Shown here piece after piece: positions 8,623 through 18,202 of a stretch of DNA of 45,096 nt. The stretch is from the NCBI GenBank assembly GCA_016873155.1, contig VGXX01000006.1:1-45096 (forward strand), read 5' to 3'. Made by a program: the position numbers and the translations under genes. The notes beneath the pieces were generated by a model. It did no database searches and was not told the origin of the DNA. It saw only the letters and a list, made by a program, of their open reading frames with translations. Origin of the DNA: Planctomycetota bacterium. GTDB lineage: Bacteria; Planctomycetota; Brocadiia; Brocadiales; Brocadiaceae. Position 1 is the first letter of the stretch. Each line of letters starts with the position of its first letter.

Positions 8623-11600
8623 ATGATCAATAAAATTATTGAATACGCATTAAAGCAAGGTTTCCTGGTTATTGTTGTTATCTGTGTCATCATAGGAATG
8701 GGTTTATACTACATTATACGCTTGCCGATTGATGCCGTCCCCGATGTTACAACAAACCAGGTACAGATCAATACCGAGGTGCCCGGACTCGGCCCTGTTG
8801 AAGTGGAAAAACTCATCACATTTCCTATTGAGTTCTCCATGAGTGGATTACCCAGTGTTGTGGAGACGCGTTCTATTTCAAAGTCAGGGCTTTCACAAGT
8901 CACGGTAGTTTTTGATGACCACGTAAACATTTATTTTGCCCGTCAATTGGTCTTAGAACGTTTACAAACAGCAAAGGAGCGGCTTCCACAGGTTTTCATG
9001 GCCCAACCCATCTTGGGTCCAGTTAGCACGGGACTTGGTGAAATTTATCAATACGTGGTTACTGGCGAAGGTAAAGACAACATGGAACTGAGAACCATCC
9101 AGGACTGGCTAATCAAACCCAGGTTACTGACTATACCAGGGGTTATTGAGGTCAATAGTTTTGGAGGTCTTGTAAAGCAGTACCAGGTGCTGGTGGATCC
9201 CAAAAAGCTCATCACCTATAATATTACCCTCCGGCAGGTCTTCGATGCCCTGGCCGCCAATAATGCCAATGCCGGTGGACAGTACATAGAACATTCCTCT
9301 GAACAGTATCTCATAAGGGGGATAGGTCTCATCAATACCATACAGGATATTGAAAATATCGTTGTTCATGCGACGGCAGAGGGTACTCCCATTTTTATAA
9401 AAAATATGGCGGATGTGGTAGTGGGGCCTGAGGTACGTTATGGAGCAGTCACGAGGGACGGCAAAGGAGAGGTTGTTACGGGTATTGCCATGATGCTCAA
9501 GGGCGAGAATAGCCGTACTGTGGTGGAAAGGGTAAAACAGAAGGTTGAAGAAATCAGGCAAAACCTGCCAAAAGGTGTGGATATAATACCGTTTTATGAT
9601 CGGGCTGGCCTTGTCAATGACGTTATTCATACGGTTATTAGCAACGTCATTTTCGGTATCATCCTGATAATCATAGTTCTTACTTTAACGGTAGGAAATT
9701 GGCGCGTATCACTCCTCATTGCTTTTTCAGTTCCTTTAACGGTCGTTTTAACCTTTTCAGGCATGTATCATCTGGGGATTGCTGCTACGGTAATGAGTAT
9801 AGGTTCCCTGGGGTTTGGTAATATTACCGATGGCTCAGTGTGTACAGTTGAAAATATTGTTCAACGTCTTACCCTCAGAAAAGGTAATAATAGTTATAGG
9901 GAAACTATATTGCTTGCGGCTCAGGAGGTGGGACGTCCCATCTTCTTCGCCGTGGGCATTATCATTATCATCTATGTGCCGCTCTTGACCCTTCAGGGTG
10001 TTGAAGGCAAGATGTTCAAGCCTGTAGCCCTTACGGTAAGCCTTGCCATGCTGAGTTCCCTTTTTGTTGCCCTGGTCATTATGCCCACCCTGAGCTCCCT
10101 TATTTTCAGAAAAGGGATAAAGACAAAGGCGCATACTGAGGAAGCGAATAACCGCATTATGCGGTTTTTAAAGAGTCGTTACAAACCATTTTTACAAAAG
10201 GCTGTATTTCATCCCAAAGTAACATTAATTATTGCCGCCGCGTGCTTCCTTTCAAGTCTTGTCCTCGTCCCCTTTTTAGGTTCAGAGTTTATGCCTGAAT
10301 TGGATGAAGGCGCCATAGCAATCAACGTGGTACGCTTACCCAGTGTCTCTTTAAAGGAGTCCGTAGAACTCTCTACCCTTATAGAAAAGACCCTTCTGAA
10401 ATACCCTGATGTAGAAACGGTTGTATCCAAAACTGGCCGGGCAGAGGTTGCTATAGACCCCATGGGTCAGGAGATCAGTGATGTATTTGTGATGCTTAAA
10501 CCCAAGAAGTCGTGGCAGACGGCTAAGACCAAGGAGGCTCTCATTACCCGGATGGAAGAGGATTTGGAAAAGATTCCAGGCATGCGGTATAGTTTTTCAC
10601 AGCCTATTGAGCTAAGGGTCAGTGAGTTGATAGCTGGTGTCCGTTCTGATATAGCCATCAAGCTTTTTGGCGAAGATTTTGAGGTCTTAAAACCGAAGGC
10701 AGAGGAGATCGAACGGGTTGTTGCTTCTATTCGAGGGGCTGAGGATGTGAAAGTAGAACAGGTGGCAGGATTGCCTGTGGTACAGATAAAAATTGACCGA
10801 AGTGCCATTGCCCGCTATGGGATCAACGTATCGGATATACAAGATGTTATTACAACAGCCATTGGCGGTAAGGCTGCATCGCAGGTACTGGAAGGGCAGA
10901 TGAGATTCGATCTTTTAGTCCGTTTTACCGAAGAGGCAAGGAATAACGTAGAAGAAATCAAAAATATCCTGATTAGCGCCCCTGGCGGTGTACGTGTGCC
11001 GCTCACCCAACTGGCTGATATTTCCGTTGAAGAGGGACCCGCCCAGATCAGCCGTGAAAACGGGCACCGCCGTATCGTGGTGGAATGTAATGTACGAGGC
11101 AGGGACATTGGCAGCTTTGTGGCAGAGGCGCAAAAAAAGATACGGGAAGGTGTGGATATCCCCGCAGGTTATTACCTGGACTGGGGTGGCCAGTTCGAGA
11201 ATATGCAGCGGGCAAGGAATCGCCTTGCGATCGTTATCCCCATTTCCATGGGATTAATTTTCATACTTCTTTACATGAGTTTCCGTTCCTTTAAAAACGC
11301 TGCCCTTATTTACGCAAATGTTCCTTTTGCGGCAACGGGAGGGATTGTAGCGTTGTTCCTGAGAGATATGCCTCTGAGTATCTCTGCCGGGGTAGGATTT
11401 ATTTCCCTTTTTGGACTATGTGTGTTAAACGGCACGGTTATGGTATCGTTCATTAATGAATTCCTGCAAGAAGGGAAAGAAACGAGAAATGCGATCGTAG
11501 AGGCGGCTTCAACGCGACTCAGACCTGTACTCATAACTGTGATGACAGATATTATTGGGTTATTACCTATGACCGTGTCTACGGATGTAGGGGCTGAAGT

Positions 11601-11715
11601 ACAGAAACCGTTGGCTACGGTGATCGTTGGCGGGGTATGTTTCTCAAGCTTTTTAACCCTTTTTGTGATACCTGCCCTTTACCAATGGTTTCCCAAAAGG
11701 CTCGAAGCAGCATAA
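8623..11715 (+). CDS. Heavy-metal RND efflux pump, CzcA/CusA family
   Basis: This is the proton-driven inner-membrane pump that expels divalent or monovalent heavy metals. At 1030 residues it has the usual HME-RND length. An N-terminal helix leads into RLPIDAVPDVTTNQVQI, the family signature, followed by porter domains, helices 2-6 near residues 335-500, a second porter half and C-terminal helices. The fourth helix keeps the proton-relay acid pair within ITDGSVCTVEN (D403, E410). Wording there is closer to Czc/Cus pumps than to multidrug AcrB. I cannot tell Zn/Co/Cd from Cu/Ag by eye. The start ATG is preceded by GAAGG, which lies in a repeat-derived leader. The last residues end in RLEAA. 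Confidence 0.95.
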   Translation: MINKIIEYALKQGFLVIVVICVIIGMGLYYIIRLPIDAVPDVTTNQVQINTEVPGLGPVEVEKLITFPIEFSMSGLPSVVETRSISKSGLSQVTVVFDDHVNIYFARQLVLERLQTAKERLPQVFMAQPILGPVSTGLGEIYQYVVTGEGKDNMELRTIQDWLIKPRLLTIPGVIEVNSFGGLVKQYQVLVDPKKLITYNITLRQVFDALAANNANAGGQYIEHSSEQYLIRGIGLINTIQDIENIVVHATAEGTPIFIKNMADVVVGPEVRYGAVTRDGKGEVVTGIAMMLKGENSRTVVERVKQKVEEIRQNLPKGVDIIPFYDRAGLVNDVIHTVISNVIFGIILIIIVLTLTVGNWRVSLLIAFSVPLTVVLTFSGMYHLGIAATVMSIGSLGFGNITDGSVCTVENIVQRLTLRKGNNSYRETILLAAQEVGRPIFFAVGIIIIIYVPLLTLQGVEGKMFKPVALTVSLAMLSSLFVALVIMPTLSSLIFRKGIKTKAHTEEANNRIMRFLKSRYKPFLQKAVFHPKVTLIIAAACFLSSLVLVPFLGSEFMPELDEGAIAINVVRLPSVSLKESVELSTLIEKTLLKYPDVETVVSKTGRAEVAIDPMGQEISDVFVMLKPKKSWQTAKTKEALITRMEEDLEKIPGMRYSFSQPIELRVSELIAGVRSDIAIKLFGEDFEVLKPKAEEIERVVASIRGAEDVKVEQVAGLPVVQIKIDRSAIARYGINVSDIQDVITTAIGGKAASQVLEGQMRFDLLVRFTEEARNNVEEIKNILISAPGGVRVPLTQLADISVEEGPAQISRENGHRRIVVECNVRGRDIGSFVAEAQKKIREGVDIPAGYYLDWGGQFENMQRARNRLAIVIPISMGLIFILLYMSFRSFKNAALIYANVPFAATGGIVALFLRDMPLSISAGVGFISLFGLCVLNGTVMVSFINEFLQEGKETRNAIVEAASTRLRPVLITVMTDIIGLLPMTVSTDVGAEVQKPLATVIVGGVCFSSFLTLFVIPALYQWFPKRLEAA

Positions 11716-11724
11716 AATGATTTT

Positions 11725-11751
11725 ACCACAGAGGTCGCAGAGAACGCAGAG
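11725..11751. repeat. CAGAG-rich dispersed repeat
   Basis: ACCACAGAGGTCGCAGAG followed by AACGCAGAG, a direct-repeat motif between czcA and the YnfA gene. I recognise the motif as a common intergenic repeat, with no known role. Confidence 0.5.
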
Positions 11752-11853
11752 ATGAGTAGAAATGCAGGGAGACAAGAAAGAACAGTTATAGTACTTGTAG
11801 CAGAAAAGATTACTTTGGTGAAATAGTATAAGAGCTATAAATGAGGTAAAAAC

Positions 11854-12192
11854 GTGGAAAAGATTGAGATTGCCAAATCGGTTTTCTTTTTTATCCTTGC
11901 CGGACTTTGCGAAATAGGCGGAGGATATCTGGTATGGCTCTGGCTAAGAGAGGGAAAGAGTATCTGGCTTGGTTTATTTGGAGCGATTGTGCTGGTTATC
12001 TATGGAGTTATACCAACATTCCAGCCCGCAAATTTTGGCCGTGTATATGCCGCCTATGGCGGTGTATTCATAGTTCTCTCTATTCTGTGGGGATGGCGGG
12101 TTGATAAAATAGCGCCGGACAAATTTGACCTGATAGGCGGTTTTATTGCCCTCATTGGCGTAATTATTATCATGTACTGGCCAAGGGGATAA
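11854..12192 (+). CDS. ynfA: YnfA/UPF0060 family membrane protein
   Basis: A predicted 112-residue protein with four membrane helices, matching the YnfA (UPF0060) family of small integral membrane proteins in length and phrases: [50 protein letters not shown]. The family has been proposed to act as small-multidrug-resistance-like exporters. The start is GTG, with GAGG eight bases upstream. Its position after the metal pump makes a shared export role plausible but unproven. Confidence 0.93.
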   Translation: MEKIEIAKSVFFFILAGLCEIGGGYLVWLWLREGKSIWLGLFGAIVLVIYGVIPTFQPANFGRVYAAYGGVFIVLSILWGWRVDKIAPDKFDLIGGFIALIGVIIIMYWPRG

Positions 12193-12215
12193 TTTCGGGC
12201 CAGCAATGGTGGCAC

Positions 12216-12246
12216 GGACAAACTCGTTTGTCCTTGTTTGTTTTTC
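12216..12246 (+). terminator. Probable rho-independent terminator after ynfA
   Basis: Perfect stem GGACAAAC-TC-GTTTGTCC followed by a T-rich tail (TTGTTTGTTTTTC), 23 bases after the ynfA stop. Confidence 0.6.
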
Positions 12247-12250
12247 TTGG

Positions 12251-12277
12251 CTGGTTCAATCTTGCAGATTGAACCAG
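12251..12277. repeat. GGTTCA-type palindrome, copy 3
   Basis: Outer arms CTGGTTCA and TGAACCAG, inner triplets ATC and GAT, around a TTGCA-like centre. Same family as 8540 and 25184 with a different but still paired inner stem. Confidence 0.75.
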
Positions 12278-12380
12278 ATATTTGCGCCGGGCTCGAGTTT
12301 TTAAATTAGTCACGGCCGTGCAAAAAGCCAAATGTTTCGTTCAATCGAGGACGAGTGAACCAGCGAAGGGGGGTTGTTCC

Positions 12381-13043
12381 CATAGGTGTTAAGTTAAGGG
12401 AATAATAATATACAATAAATTGTGTGACGCTCTGGTTGAGGCATACATTGCTGATTTCCGCAAGCACGGTGTTGAGGAGATGCAATCATGATTACCGAAA
12501 AGATACTCTCCGGGGTATTAAAAAAAACTCCTGTCCCAAATGGCAAAGGCGACAGGGTTTATTCAAAGACAGAGGAAGTTTAGCGCATTCGAATTTGTTC
12601 TGCTGATGACGATTGGGCAGACGTCCATGATTCACCCCTCTTTGTCTCAGATGGCAAATAGAACTTATTTTCAAACAACTTAAGAGTGTCATTCGCATTC
12701 ATTCGTCCAAGACTACCATGGAATATCGCCTGAAATGCGAAATACTCGGAAAACGTATCATGGCAGTAATTATCCGTGGTATCCCTTTATCTTTGAATGC
12801 CATTCTGTGGACTACACAAAAAAGAGAAGTCAGCTTCGATAAGCTTTACAAACTCATCCAGGAACGTGCTTTCTCTCTCCTCCAAAATATTCTCCATAAT
12901 GTCACTACGGCTATAAAACAGTTTCTTCGTGAAATCAAACGCCTTATCCCTACTTGCATTAAAAACAGACAACCGTCACGAAAAACTACTCTCGAATTAT
13001 TGGAGGATTCTCATGCCTTAGGTTTCTTAACTTAACACGTATG
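12381..13043 (+). mobile_element. Decayed IS4-like element with intact terminal inverted repeats
   Basis: Both ends carry an 18-base inverted repeat with one mismatch: CATAGGTGTTAAGTTAAG at 12381-12398, and its complement at 13026-13043. Between them lie only pieces of a transposase, so the roughly 660-base element is an internally deleted, non-autonomous derivative. No clear target duplication is visible. Confidence 0.65.
12488..13035 (+). pseudogene. Fragmented IS4-family transposase
   Basis: The ATG at 12488 starts ITEKILSGVLKK. A frameshift at a run of A near 12520-12527 moves to a frame reading LLSQMAKATGFIQRQRKF then SAFEFVLLMTIGQTSMIHPS, the characteristic N-terminus of IS4-type transposases, which stops at 12681-12683. 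A C-terminal piece follows at about 12718-13035 (REVSFDKLYKLIQERAFSLL, ending QPSRKTTLELLEDSHALGF), again like IS4 family tails. The whole catalytic DDE core is missing. Not functional. Confidence 0.65.
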
Positions 13044-13048
13044 CCCCT

Positions 13049-13087
13049 CAGTCCCCTCCTTCGCAAGGAGGGGAAAGGGGAGGTAAA
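13049..13087. repeat. CCCCTCCTT palindrome next to the IS remnant
   Basis: CCCCTCCTTCGCAAGGAGGGG-type hairpin, the same repeat family as 22069-22112 and 44548-44592. Between here and 13440 I see no gene, only AT-rich sequence with a CTTGTCCTCGTG motif shared with 26635. Confidence 0.7.
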
Positions 13088-13445
13088 ATATTTTACATAA
13101 AAATCTTTACTAAAACTTGTCCTCGTGTAAATGGGGAAAGCAAGGTTTTGTAAATTTGTAGTATGGGGCGGTAGCCCTGGGACAAGGATTTAATAATGTT
13201 TTTAGCCCTGAAAGGATAAAATATTAAAAATTCTTAAGTCCTTCATATTGGGCTGGTTTCTTGTTTTACCTTGAAAATTAAGGAGAGAGTCGCTCCCGTT
13301 TATTCCTCAGAAAAAACCAAAAAAAGCTTGCATTCTTCTTCATTTTCGTATTATCATCCTTTTTAAAGGAAAAGCAATTTCCTATCATAAGAAATAAGTT
13401 ACAATGCGTGATAAGAAGGCACGGCAACTTCTTATATATATCGAG

Positions 13446-13482
13446 ACAGTCTGTGTTTGCCGTTTTATACAGACTGTATAAT
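13446..13482 (+). promoter_or_regulatory. Promoter -10 with a double ACAG-N-CTGT operator-like site
   Basis: ACAGTCTGT (13446-13454) and ACAGACTGT (13469-13477) are inverted copies of one palindrome, centred 23 bases apart, about two helix turns. The second touches a consensus TATAAT (13477-13482). The next gene starts at 13515. The layout fits a dimeric repressor acting on this promoter. Confidence 0.5.
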
Positions 13483-13514
13483 CATTGTTATGTATAAATA
13501 GACACGGAGAGAAA

Positions 13515-13865
13515 ATGTATGCGTTGATTCTAAATTGGGATTTGTCAGAGAAACCAAAAGAAATATTTCAAACCTTACGAGAATATATAGCAAATGAATC
13601 ATGGAAAAGATATGAAAATAAAAAGGGACTGCTTCAAAAAGTCTGGTATTCAAATGAAGAAACAGGTCAGTTTGGTGGAATTTATCTTTGGGAGACTAAA
13701 GAAGCGATGGAAGAAGAAATACGAACAATGTACAGAGTAAAAGCAATGACAGGCGTTGACCCAACTATTACCAGACTTAATATTGAGGCCATACAAGAAG
13801 GTGACCATTCAATTGAGAAGCTAACCTCTATAGGATTGGCTTGGATAAAAAAATCACACAATTAA
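13515..13865 (+). CDS. YdhR-like mono-oxygenase-fold protein
   Basis: A 116-residue protein of the dimeric alpha/beta-barrel (ferredoxin-like) type. The stretch KKGLLQKVWYSNEE then GQFGGIYLWETKEAMEEE parallels the YdhR family (PF08803), whose members carry a GGIYLF block after a KVW motif. YdhR proteins are called putative mono-oxygenases, but their substrate is unknown. The ATG at 13515 was chosen because GGAGAG lies four to eight bases before it; an in-frame ATG at 13485 lacks a ribosome site. First gene behind the operator-like site, 34 bases before the toxin gene. Confidence 0.7.
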   Translation: MYALILNWDLSEKPKEIFQTLREYIANESWKRYENKKGLLQKVWYSNEETGQFGGIYLWETKEAMEEEIRTMYRVKAMTGVDPTITRLNIEAIQEGDHSIEKLTSIGLAWIKKSHN

Positions 13866-13899
13866 CGTTGTGTGTATAATATATTAAGGAGTTGAAGGG

Positions 13900-14199
13900 T
13901 TGCGTTATTATTTTGATTGGGATCCTAATAAGGCAAGGACAAATCGAAAAAATCATGGGATTGCTTTTGAGCAGGCATCTACTATTTTTCTTGATCCAAG
14001 AATGATAAGCATCTTTGACACCGAGCATAGCGAACATGAAGACCGATGGGTTACAATTGGAATAGACAAAAATGGTATCTTGCTGGTTGTGGTGCATACG
14101 TTCCAGCAGTTGGCTGCTGATTCTTGCAGGATTAGAGTTATTTCTGCCCGTAAGGCAACCAGAAAAGAGTTAAAGCAGTATGAGGAGGAAAATAGATGA
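13900..14199 (+). CDS. brnT: BrnT-family toxin (ribonuclease)
   Basis: BrnT toxins are RelE-fold ribonucleases that halt translation. The 99-residue product shows the whole family pattern: FDWDPNKARTNRKNHGIAFE, a central HSEHEDRWVTIGIDKNG, LLVVVHT and the C-terminal RVISARKATRKELKQYEEE. The start is TTG, with AGGAG eleven bases upstream. It overlaps the antitoxin gene by four bases (ATGA), the usual coupled layout. Confidence 0.93.
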   Translation: MRYYFDWDPNKARTNRKNHGIAFEQASTIFLDPRMISIFDTEHSEHEDRWVTIGIDKNGILLVVVHTFQQLAADSCRIRVISARKATRKELKQYEEENR

Positions 14200-14399
14200 A
14201 AAAAGAATATGATTTTTCAAAAGGTGAAAGGGGCAAGTTTTATCGGCCTAATGCGAAATTATATCTACCCATTTACATTGAGCCTGACATGATGGAAGTG
14301 CTAAGAAAATTCTCAAAGAAAAAAGGCGTCGAGATTGCAACGATAGTAAATGAATGGATAAAAAAAGATATCTCCATAGTAGAAACAATAACAAAGTAG
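14196..14399 (+). CDS. Antitoxin partner of BrnT
   Basis: A 67-residue protein translated from the ATGA overlap with the toxin. The C-terminal half (YIEPDMMEVLRKFSKKKGVE then IATIVNEWIKKDI) looks like a ribbon-helix-helix or similar DNA-binding segment. It is not the classical BrnA sequence but occupies its place. It would neutralise the toxin and probably repress the promoter near 13480. Confidence 0.75.
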   Translation: MKKEYDFSKGERGKFYRPNAKLYLPIYIEPDMMEVLRKFSKKKGVEIATIVNEWIKKDISIVETITK

Positions 14400-14516
14400 C
14401 ACATAACAAATCGCTCAACGCCGATGCTCATTACGCTCCGCTTCATTCGCACGGGTTAGCTCAGTCGATAGTCTGTTTTGTAGAGCTAAGAGGGAAGGGA
14501 ATGAATTGGGGAAGTT

Positions 14517-14558
14517 CCCTCGCCCCTTGTGGGAGAGTGTCTGGGTGAGGGGCTTTTT
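14517..14558 (+). terminator. Terminator-like palindrome after the toxin-antitoxin genes
   Basis: CCCTCGCCCC pairs with GGGTGAGGGG around an inner GGGAGAG, followed by CTTTTTC. It is also a member of a widespread repeat type, so a terminator role is likely but secondary. It sits between convergent transcription units (sdhA ends at 14590). Confidence 0.5.
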
Positions 14559-14589
14559 CAAAAAACTAAACTGTTACCGAATTTTTAGT

Positions 14590-16314
14590 CTAATACTTTC
14601 TTTCCTTCGGCTCAAACGGGCCTATGTTCACGGGTTTGTAGTCTAATCTTGCCCCATCAGGGGAATGGTAAGCCAGTGTGTGCTTCAGCCATGTTGCATC
14701 ATCTCTCTTTGGAAAATCGGTGCGGAAATGAGAGCCGCGACTCTCCTGCCGTGCCAATGCGCCTGCAACAACAGCCGCAGCCACATCAAGGTCACCCTTG
14801 AGTTCCAATACCCATACAAGGCTGAGGTTAGCCCGTTTGCCGGTATAATTCAGTTTAATTTGTTTATATCTCTCTTGTAAATTCTTGACCTCATTGAAAG
14901 CTTCTTGCAGTTTAGAGGCCTCACGGAAGATACCCACCTTATTGTCCATGACTTTGTTGAGGGACGTTTTGATATCGGCAGGTATCTCCTTTCCTTCAGA
15001 TTTGCATAATATATCAATCCTCTGTTCCGCACGCTTTAATGCATCATTAAGAGCGCCCTCACCCTTTTTACCCGAAGAACCCTGCACATACCGGGCAGCG
15101 TTAGCGCCTGCGATGGCTCCAAAGACAATCGTATCCAGCAAAGAATTGCCTCCGAGCCGGTTTGCGCCGTGTACGCTCACGCAGGCAGCCTCGCCTGCCG
15201 CATAAAATCCCTTTACCATTGTTTCACCTTCCGTATTGCAATCAATCCCACCCATGGTGTAATGCTGGCCTGGCTGGATGGGAATCGGTGTTGTGACGGG
15301 GTCTACACCAACAAATTCCATACAAATGTCCCGTATGCCCGGTAACCTCTTGATAATCTTTTCTTCCCCCAGATGCCTTAAATCAAGATGCACATAGCTA
15401 TTGTCAAAACCGCCGCCTGCCATAATTTCGCGGGTAATGTTCCTTGCAATAATGTCCCTGGGAGCTACTTCCATATCCTTCTGGGAATCGCTGTATTTCG
15501 CCAGGAATCGTTCGCCCTTGTTATTCAACAAGAAACCACCCTCGCCACGGCAACCTTCCGTGATGAGGATGTTTTTGCCTAAAAGGGTGGTAGGATGAAA
15601 CTGGATAAACTCCATGTCTTTTAAAGGCACGCCTGCCCAGTAGGGTACAGCCATACCCATGCCTGTATTGATCAGGGCATTGGTGCTATTTCCATACATG
15701 CGGCCAGCGCCACCCGTCGCAAAGATTACCGCCCCTGCCTGGAGTGCCTCTAACCGTCCGCTCACAATATCCAGCGCAATCACACCAACACAAACCCCTT
15801 CATCAGTCACAAGGTCTGTCACCAACCATTCTTCATAGATTACAATCTCGTTCCGTTCTGCCGACTGTTTGAATCTGATGGTTTGCTGGTACAGGGCATG
15901 CAAAAGGGCATGACCCGTCTTATCAGCCGCATAGCACGTGCGCGGAAACCCAGCGCCGCCAAATGGTCTTTGGGCAATCTTTCCTTCAGTGGTACGGCTG
16001 AAGGGACACCCCCAGTGTTCCATTTCATAAATGCGTTCGGCAGCTTCTTTGGTCATGCGGATGACGGCGTCCTGGTCTGCCAGGTAATCGCTTCCTTTAA
16101 CCGTATCGAAGGCGTGTTTTTCCCAGGTATCGTAAGCGCCGCGTGGATGATTTCCCAGCGGTGCATTAATCCCTCCCTGTGCTGCAACGGAATGCGACCG
16201 GATGGGATGTACCTTTGAGATAACGGCGACTTTTACATTGTGACGATTGAGTTCTATGGCAGCCCTCAGACCTGCAAGTCCCCCACCCACCACAATGGCA
16301 TCATGATAAATCAT
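14590..16314 (-). CDS. sdhA: Succinate dehydrogenase / fumarate reductase flavoprotein subunit
   Basis: Oxidises succinate to fumarate (or the reverse) on the inner membrane. The 574 residues match SdhA. The FAD Rossmann start is GGGLAGLRAA (10-19). H41, in RSHSVAAQGG, should carry covalent FAD. Active-site stretches are QFHPTT, CRGEGGFL, APRDII and HGANRLGGNSL. The C-terminus YKPVN ... FEPKERKY is typical. The ATG is preceded by AAGGA. It stands at the end of the minus-strand cluster, separated from sdhC by two unrelated genes, and no sdhB iron-sulfur subunit follows. Confidence 0.95.
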   Translation of the reverse strand: MIYHDAIVVGGGLAGLRAAIELNRHNVKVAVISKVHPIRSHSVAAQGGINAPLGNHPRGAYDTWEKHAFDTVKGSDYLADQDAVIRMTKEAAERIYEMEHWGCPFSRTTEGKIAQRPFGGAGFPRTCYAADKTGHALLHALYQQTIRFKQSAERNEIVIYEEWLVTDLVTDEGVCVGVIALDIVSGRLEALQAGAVIFATGGAGRMYGNSTNALINTGMGMAVPYWAGVPLKDMEFIQFHPTTLLGKNILITEGCRGEGGFLLNNKGERFLAKYSDSQKDMEVAPRDIIARNITREIMAGGGFDNSYVHLDLRHLGEEKIIKRLPGIRDICMEFVGVDPVTTPIPIQPGQHYTMGGIDCNTEGETMVKGFYAAGEAACVSVHGANRLGGNSLLDTIVFGAIAGANAARYVQGSSGKKGEGALNDALKRAEQRIDILCKSEGKEIPADIKTSLNKVMDNKVGIFREASKLQEAFNEVKNLQERYKQIKLNYTGKRANLSLVWVLELKGDLDVAAAVVAGALARQESRGSHFRTDFPKRDDATWLKHTLAYHSPDGARLDYKPVNIGPFEPKERKY

Positions 16315-16458
16315 AAAAATTCCTTATTCTAGTATTCTTTAAGTTCCATAAGTTGCCTGCAGGCAAATAAACCCCTAATAGATTCTTGTAAATTAAAGAC
16401 TTAAAGTTTATTTGCTTTTCTCCAATGCAAAAAACTTCTTTCATCAAAGATAGATGGT

Positions 16459-17247
16459 TTATAAGTTTTGCATTTGTTCCAATAAATATTTTTCAATTCG
16501 GTCCCTGTTTAAGTAAAGGCTTGAAAATTGTTTTTCACAAACATCACTGAAACGGGCCAAAACCTTACGACTAATTTTTTCTTGATCTTCAAAAATAGCC
16601 ACCGAACGAAACGGCAGTTCCCATTTTTCGTATTGCAAACAACTGATTGTAGCATCCCGACATTTATCATCATTTGCTACTGCAAATACATAAAGAGGCT
16701 TTTTCATGCCGTTTATCCTGCAATCGACTGCATATTTTCCTTCTGGGTCATGCACTTTGTCAAAGTAATCAAATATCCTTCTGTTCTCGTCAACTTTTTC
16801 AGTAATGTATGCCTTAAAATCATCCATAAAGGTAGATTTAACTCGCTCACGACTTAAATAATTTATATCAGTAATTTTTAAAATACCCTGAATAAAATTA
16901 TAAAGGGCGTCACCAAACATATTATCTTCCACATTTACTAATATTTCACCGTCACTTTCCTCCAATTCAAACATAGATAGCGTTGAACTGATTATTTTTT
17001 GCCTGGTGCCTTTTTCCAAATCTTTCATATCAAGATCATAGCTTAAATGCATATAAGTATGAGCTTCATCTGTAATAATCCATCCTTTGGAAGATTTTTT
17101 TAAAATGGATACTAAATGATCACCATCAGCAAACATAAAAGGGGTGAATATTTTAAATCGCTCTTTGCCTTCGGGAAAAATTTCTATTTTTTCGCTGATT
17201 TTCTTTTTAAATTCGCTCTCAATTGGCGTAATATCCATTTTTACCAC
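16459..17247 (-). CDS. DUF1828/DUF1829 protein
   Basis: A 262-residue cytoplasmic protein. The N-terminal half shows the DUF1828 pattern ([20 protein letters not shown] then [14 protein letters not shown]). The C-terminal half fits DUF1829 ([20 protein letters not shown]). The biochemical role is unknown; such proteins are often found in accessory islands. It starts 18 bases after a decayed DUF6978-like gene, so they were probably an operon inserted between sdhC and sdhA. No membrane segments. Confidence 0.8.
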   Translation of the reverse strand: MVKMDITPIESEFKKKISEKIEIFPEGKERFKIFTPFMFADGDHLVSILKKSSKGWIITDEAHTYMHLSYDLDMKDLEKGTRQKIISSTLSMFELEESDGEILVNVEDNMFGDALYNFIQGILKITDINYLSRERVKSTFMDDFKAYITEKVDENRRIFDYFDKVHDPEGKYAVDCRINGMKKPLYVFAVANDDKCRDATISCLQYEKWELPFRSVAIFEDQEKISRKVLARFSDVCEKQFSSLYLNRDRIEKYLLEQMQNL

Positions 17248-17265
17248 CTTTAATTTTAGGACAAT

Positions 17266-17735
17266 TTCATTTTTAGTTGCCTATTTGCTGGTAGCACTAT
17301 AGAACAATCTTTTACGAGACAATCTAATGCACTTTGTATATCGACAAACTCTTTGGAAATTACCGCATATCCATCTTCATCGAAACCGGCTATTTGGTAT
17401 CTTTCTGTTGCTTGATGAATATGAAAATCATAAAAAGTTTCTTTTTCGATCTTATTGGTGTGATGATGGTTTTACCATTATACCTTCTCAACCTTATTAA
17501 TGCCGTTTTCTTTGGTGGCATATAGCAGTATAAGGGAGAAATCGAACTGGTTTATTTGGTTTTGCCTTAAAATTACTTTAAACTGACTGTCGTCATTGCG
17601 TGGTAATATTATTTCTTGTTCCCTATGACCCTTTTTGTCTTTTGTTTGAAATAAGGTTTCGTAATTAGGAGGAAATTTTTTTTGTTCCTTTATAAGGTTG
17701 GATATCTCTGCGTCATTAAGGATTATATCCGCCAT
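17266..17735 (-). pseudogene. Frameshifted DUF6978-like gene
   Basis: The first 85 codons (MADIILNDAEISNLIKEQKK ... FKVILRQNQINQFDFSLILLY) stop at 17478. The next part is recovered in two other frames: RLRRYNGK, then NKIEKETFYDFHIHQATERY and GFDEDGYAVISKEFVD to a TAA at 17266-17268. The pattern resembles DUF6978-type proteins. At least one net frameshift lies near 17465-17500. Together with the DUF1828 gene it forms a pair that I suspect is a toxin-antitoxin-like or defence module; this is inference. Confidence 0.6.
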
Positions 17736-17801
17736 AATCCTATTCCCTCAACTTATAAATTTCAAGGGGTAATGGATTTCTCCGATACTCGTATTTCAAA
17801 G

Positions 17802-18176
17802 TTACAAAAGCACCGTTTTAACGCCAACTGCGGTGATTAAAAGAAGAACCAGGAGCGATAGCCACAACAACCTCTTTTGACTGCGGGTAAGACCCCAGAA
17901 ATCCGCAACCGTAATCCGTATTCCGTTCAGCAGGTGTATAGCAACAGCAAGGAGTAAAACATATTGAAATATGTATCCGCTCTTTGTATCAAACTTACTG
18001 ATTGCATAATCATAGGCGTCTTTACCGCGAAAGACAGAACTCAGGGTAAAAATGTGTAAAAACAAAAATACGGTAACTGCCACACCGGTGACCCTGTGTA
18101 TCCAGAAAGATATCATGCCGGGATTTCTATTTTTTACCAGGTCTTTAAAACCTTCCTTTAACTTTTGCATATTCAT
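17802..18176 (-). CDS. sdhC: Succinate dehydrogenase cytochrome b subunit
   Basis: Membrane anchor that passes electrons from the succinate dehydrogenase to quinone. It has 124 residues and three membrane helices. Conserved histidines lie in SFWIHRVTGVAVTVFLFLHI (H27, H41) and AIHLLNGIRI (H81), candidates for heme b ligands. It lies 26 bases after sdhD in the same direction. Confidence 0.85.
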   Translation of the reverse strand: MNMQKLKEGFKDLVKNRNPGMISFWIHRVTGVAVTVFLFLHIFTLSSVFRGKDAYDYAISKFDTKSGYIFQYVLLLAVAIHLLNGIRITVADFWGLTRSQKRLLWLSLLVLLLITAVGVKTVLL

Positions 18177-18202
18177 AGCTCTTATCGTGGAAGTTATACT
18201 GT

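Noticed and set aside
14445-14500. tRNA-like GGGTTAGCTCAGTCGATAG
   Set aside because: Resembles a D-arm, but no anticodon arm, T-arm or acceptor stem follows.
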